Source: Aphis gossypii (Eukaryota > Arthropoda > Insecta > Hemiptera > Aphididae). From it: 64,000 nt of DNA. Of the stretch, positions 60,162 through 64,000 are shown piece after piece. The notes below the pieces were generated by a model. It was not told the DNA's origin and ran no database searches. It saw only the letters and a program-made list of their open reading frames with translations. Position numbers and translations under genes: made by a program. Within the stretch, counting starts at the first letter, position 1. Each line of letters begins with the position of its first letter. The stretch is taken from contig NC_065531.1 of assembly GCF_020184175.1 (NCBI RefSeq), forward strand, positions 46,149,213 through 46,213,212, given 5' to 3'.

Positions 60162-63100
60162 CTGTAGACGATAAAAAAAAATTGACAGACGTATTGGACG
60201 AGAATTAGTAATAACATTGCAAAACGGAACTACTTACTTTAACCCGAGATCTCTTAAATCGTCTCTCGTGACGTCCAGTAGTATTTGGTCCAACAGAAAC
60301 TGTTCGTTGACTAACTGAAAACACGCGACAACAGACAGAAGAGGTTATTGACGTGATCGATTTAATCTATACGGATACGGTTTAAAAAAAAAAAGGCCGA
60401 ATTTCGACTCGTTTCGACTCTACTTTTCATATCCAAATTTTGTCAGAGATTTTGCAGATAGTGTTATTCATAATGTGTATTCATCAAACTTACTATTTTT
60501 ATCGAGTGTTCGTCAATACCGACGTCTCGAAGCCATTTGATTAGATCTTTGTAACAATCGTCCGCGCTATTTTCATGATTGAAATCTCTGAACTCGCGAC
60601 AGCAATTCCGACAAGAGGTACAACAGTAATCGCTGCAAATGGCAGCGTTCTGTTCAACAGTCCATTTCAACAAAGCCATCAGGTCCTTTTGATCTTCAAC
60701 CATTTTTTTCAGAAAACCGTTTTGACATTCCAACACTTCTTCCAGAAATCTATTAAAATCAATAAACTCCAATGAACATAATATGTACAATATTATTAAA
60801 TATACCGTAATTCCGACACGAGTTGGATATTCGATTAATTTTGGGTTTTCGTTTAAATTTGCTATAGAATATTCATTTAAACTTTACACCCGAGTCCGAA
60901 AATTATATTTTTTTTTTATATTTTAGCATGTTCATATATATTATTAAAATATATATTTTTTTTGATAATACATTTTAAATCTAAATCACTGCAATTTGTA
61001 GATACACTTATAATTAAAGTAATTATGTAATATTGTCTATTGTGACTATATATATAAAACAGAAAAATTTTATTATATTTATATACCTATTCTATATACA
61101 GGGTGCGGAGTAAAGGACTCCCATATTTCAAATAATAATTAGCGGAATAAAACTGATTAGATTAAAGTGGTTCATTTCACTAGATTAGATTATTTTTAAT
61201 AAGGTTTTTAGTCGTCACCATGGTCCAGTGAACAACGTGGTTTCGTTATCGAGGCATTTTTCAAAAACGCAGTGTGTGACAGCGACATATTTTGCACTCG
61301 GTTCGGCTTGAATCCAAACGAACGTATTACTGATTGGAAAACGATTTTAAATTGGTTATTTGGTTACAATATTTAAGATCGACTTAGAACCATTGAAAAA
61401 CTAAATAAGGTTATCCGTCAAGAAATCTCCGAGATTCCACTTAAATATGCTGACCAGAATGCCGAAAGTGATGGAAAACTTTCTAGAACTGCTTAATATG
61501 TGTGTCACATATTAACACAAGACAATCATTTGGTGTATATAAATTTTAAAAAACCTTATATAATAAAGTTTTTAAAAATAAAATGTTTTCCCTATATCTT
61601 GCATCGTTTTTTTTTTTAATTCACCTCGGAAATGCAAGAGTCCATTATGCCACACCCTAAGGGTATTTCAATAAAATATATTTTTTGTGAAATGTTTTCA
61701 AAAACAAGCCGAAAGGATAATGACAGAATCAAATAAAAAATATCAAAAGTTGAAAGTCAGAAAAACTGTTCATGTTTCTATAGGTACTTTATACGTTAAC
61801 ATAGCATGCCGATCCTCAAATTATGTAAGTAAAATAAAATACAAAAATTATATTTATATTTGAATTTTGAATTAGGAATCAGAAATGGTTTTCTTAAACA
61901 CAAATATACAAAATCTCAAACTCATCTTAAATCATCTAGAGAAAGAGATAACACATCGAGAAACAGTAGGCTAAGCAGATTACTAAGTAATAGTCTTATG
62001 GGCACACAAGGTAATCAAAGATAATATGATACATGTAAGACAAATGAATGCATCTGTCGAGTAGTTGAAAAGCTATGCAATTTAAAATGCCACTGCATTC
62101 TTTATCACTAGAAAATCAATAATATTGTAATAGGTACAAACATTTAAATACTATGATGATCATCATTAACTAATATTGTTTGGAATTTACGTAAATTCTA
62201 AATAAATAACGTTATAAACCTTGCAAATATTCATCATTATTAATAATCTATTAACGTCAATATAAATTTAACGAATTATACTGTAACATAATATATAAAT
62301 ACAAACCTCAGATAAGCCATGCCAGCTATATACGTTCAACAAATCAGAAAACAAACAAACGTTATTTTTTGAATTAATTATATTCTAACATAACGTAACA
62401 CACAATGGTATAATATTATGATATGAAATGTTCATAATGGCATAGCACCAAGACGTAATTTTTCAAAATGTACCCTCGCAGCACCTCCTCACAAATGATG
62501 TTTGCACGTAGTATATAATTGGAATATAATAGGTGTACAGTATATACAGTACAGACAAGTACGACTAATTACCTGTGGAACATCTCACGCCAGCTTTTCG
62601 TCGGCGAACTTTCCATGTAACAGCTATCATCGGTCTTATGCGATTTTATTGATGAACAGAACGACGGTGAGCTGGTCTTTGTGTCATCCGTGATGGCTGT
62701 AAAGATGCTGCCGTCTGGCTTGACATCTTTGACAGCGATATTTTCGTCGAACTCTACAAAGAAAAAACCAATATGATGTTATAAACTCAGTATAGAAACC
62801 TTCAGTTCGACAAGATTTTGAGGCATATTAGGCCGAAACACTGAACGATGAGTTGAGACGACAATGCGTAAAATTATAATTTTATATGAGATATAACCTT
62901 TTCGGCTACCTATTGATCAAGTTAGAGGACATTGCTGACCAATGATTTACAAGCAAGTTCACACCGATTATGGTACACAACAATATGAGTTGAGTTTACA
63001 TTGCCAGTGCGCTACAGTAAGGACAACAATAAAAACGATAAATTTTATGTGTAATGTATAAGTAATAAGTTACCTACTATTTAGTTTGACCACTACAAAA

Positions 63101-63494
63101 AATAATCAGCATGTTATAAGAATAAGAGGCCTAAAATACTAGGATGTTATACAACAAATAACACGCTTTAAAATTTAGAATACTATTTTTTAACACTCCT
63201 ATATTATAAATAGTATGATAGTATTGTTTAATGTTTATAAATTGGTCACAAATGTGTGTCATAATAATATATAATAATATGTTTTTTTTTTGAAATTTTC
63301 AACGTTACAAGATTTAAGTTTAATGGCTTTCTACTTTGGTTTGTTAAGGGACTGAAGGTAAGTCAAGGTATAAATTTATAATGAATACCAGGCTTTAGGA
63401 CGGCAATGACTGCATTAACGGCACTGCTCACCAACGTGTCGAGCGTAAACATCCAATGGGGCTTAATATTATGTAACCGCAACACGGACTTGGC
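59963..63494 (-). CDS. Ask1: ASK-family MAP kinase kinase kinase, C-terminal part (5 exons, partial)
   Basis: ASK kinases (MAP3K5/15; Ask1 in flies) activate the JNK and p38 pathways under oxidative and ER stress, in a cytosolic oligomer. Minus-strand exons in transcript order: 63494-63389, 62753-62573, 60749-60494, 60314-60238, 60161-59963. All phases agree. They encode, in order, the conserved helix AKSVLRLHNIKPHWMFTLDT; a variable linker; a coiled-coil-like stretch RFLEEVLECQNGFLKKMVED; a Cys-rich linker; and a SAM domain (DLIKWLRDVGIDEHSIKI, then LVNEQFLLDQILLDVTRDDL, then LKRGVELRLWKEIQRHR). The last exon adds a Ser/Asn-rich tail. The kinase domain and everything before it lie beyond the right edge. 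Confidence 0.9.
60238..60314 (-). CDS. Ask1: Ask1 exon: central SAM helices
   Basis: The 77-nt exon encodes LVNEQFLLDQILLDVTRDDL RDLGLK. The L-x-D-V-T-R-x-D-L pattern matches ASK SAM domains. Acceptor TTTTCAG, donor GTAAGT. Confidence 0.93.
60494..60749 (-). CDS. Ask1: Ask1 exon: coiled coil, Cys cluster and first SAM helices
   Basis: The exon encodes FLEEVLECQNGFLKKMVEDQ and more heptad-like sequence. The cluster CSDYCCTSCRNCC follows, and then DLIKWLRDVGIDEHSIKI, the first half of the SAM domain. The donor is GTAAGT, phase 0. Confidence 0.93.
60750..62572 (-). other. Ask1 intron containing a mariner-like element
   Basis: This 1.8-kb A/T-rich intron carries the decayed transposon at 61099-61659. 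The remainder shows no exon-like block. Confidence 0.8.
61099..61659 (+). mobile_element. Decayed, internally deleted IS630/mariner-like DNA transposon
   Basis: Imperfect terminal inverted repeats bound the element: CAGGGTGCGGAGTAAAGGAC at left, and TAGGGTGTGGCATAATGGAC as the complement of the right end. Inside, a frame reads EQRGFVIEAFFKN, then FGLNPNERITDWKTILNWL, the helix-turn-helix start of a transposase of this superfamily. The frame stops at TAA (61372). A short later segment resembles the C-terminal end (RTIEKLNKVIRQEISEIPL) and is then frameshifted. The catalytic middle is missing. A TA precedes the left end, but a clean TA duplication at the right is not seen. Confidence 0.75.
62573..62753 (-). 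CDS. Ask1: Ask1 exon: variable Ser/Thr-rich linker
   Basis: The exon encodes EFDENIAVKDVKPDGSIFTA, a Ser/Lys/Thr-rich stretch, and ends SPTKSWREMFHR. The acceptor is TTTGTAG and the donor GTAATT. It splices in phase to the coiled-coil exon. Confidence 0.85.
62754..63388 (-). other. Ask1 intron
   Basis: This 0.6-kb A/T-rich intron holds nothing recognised. Confidence 0.8.
63389..63494 (-). CDS. Ask1: Ask1 exon: post-kinase conserved helix
   Basis: The exon encodes AKSVLRLHNIKPHWMFTLDT and LVSSAVNAVIAVLKP. The N-I-x-P-H-W-M-F-x-L-D pattern is characteristic of ASK kinases after the kinase domain. The acceptor is TGTTTCAG and the donor GTATTC. Confidence 0.92.
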
Positions 63495-64000
63495 CTGAAA
63501 CAATGACATATAGAATAAGATGGGTTATTCGTGGTTAATACAATATTACAGTACATAATTGATAATAACGAAGTTCATTACTATTGATCTGGGGTATTAT
63601 TAAAAATTAAAAATTATAACAAAATTTAAATAGGTGCAAATCGCGTCACCCTTAAATTATTATATTAAGACAGACAAGAGTGTAAGAACAAAAAGTTTAA
63701 ATCTTCAGTACCTAGTGAACATGTTGCGACAGTTTTCAATTTAACATCTACAGAGAACCGATTATCATTGACAACACCCGTAGAGAGGATACTTTATAGT
63801 TTATATATTTATATACAAGGCTGGAGCCAGCAAAATATTTGAGGGGGGGATCTGAACCATAACCCCCTGACTACGGCTTTGTTTATATATATTATGTACC
63901 AACTTTCTTGTTATTTGAGGGTTTTTTAATACTTACAAGACTACAACCACGATGACTATAATTTTAGCATCCGGCCCTACGCCATACTGCACAACTATAT
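63495..64000 (-). other. Right edge, probable Ask1 intron with a repeat fragment
   Basis: No exon was recognised between 63495 and the window end. The stretch 63815-63880 with GAGGGGGGG, AACCCCCTGA and CTACGGCTTTG looks like the end of a dispersed repeat. Confidence 0.5.

Overview
The window is AT-rich, intron-rich animal nuclear DNA, most likely from a hemipteran insect and probably an aphid. The reasons are long A/T-rich introns with GTAAGT-type donors, frequent short motifs such as TAGGTACCTATA and TATAATATTA, GC-rich patches only near likely promoters, and encoded proteins that are insect-like. The species call is inference from composition and cannot be proven here. There are no bacterial-type operons, no CRISPR array and no recognisable tRNA or rRNA gene.

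Three genes can be reconstructed exon by exon, with every splice phase agreeing. (1) The catalytic A subunit of calcineurin (PP2B) lies on the + strand from about 10.3 to 46.8 kb: 13 constitutive coding exons, 515 codons plus stop, and a 19-kb first intron. Its 6.5-kb intron 10 holds two frame-preserving candidate cassette exons of 6 and 36 nt in the linker before the calmodulin-binding region. (2) A + strand gene at 54.4-59.0 kb has three coding exons and encodes 842 residues of low-complexity, basic, nuclear-looking protein. One folded stretch (about residues 290-390) reads as a SANTA domain, the domain of KNL2/M18BP1 proteins. (3) The 3' end of an ASK-family MAP3K (Ask1; MAP3K5/15) lies on the - strand at 60.0-63.5 kb: five exons covering the post-kinase helical region, a coiled coil and the SAM domain. 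Its kinase domain is beyond the right edge. Genes 2 and 3 are tail to tail, about 1 kb apart.

Region by region: 1-10 kb is intergenic, with a LINE reverse-transcriptase remnant at 4.0-4.2 kb. A GC-rich patch at 9.7-10.3 kb is the likely calcineurin promoter and 5' UTR. Introns occupy most of 10-46 kb, with isolated CpG-rich islands (13.4-13.8, 19.3-19.9, 20.4-20.6 kb) that could be regulatory. The interval 46.8-52.8 kb holds the calcineurin 3' UTR and a cluster of non-autonomous DNA transposons, two of them with exact 8-bp target-site duplications. The largest Ask1 intron in the window contains a decayed IS630/mariner-like element.

The most interesting item is the SANTA-domain gene. Many hemipterans are holocentric, and loss of the centromeric histone CenH3 has been reported in such insects, so a KNL2/M18BP1-like factor here would be unexpected and testable. 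The three genes are not an obvious pathway. Calcineurin and ASK are both stress- and calcium-related signalling enzymes, but their proximity is probably incidental.
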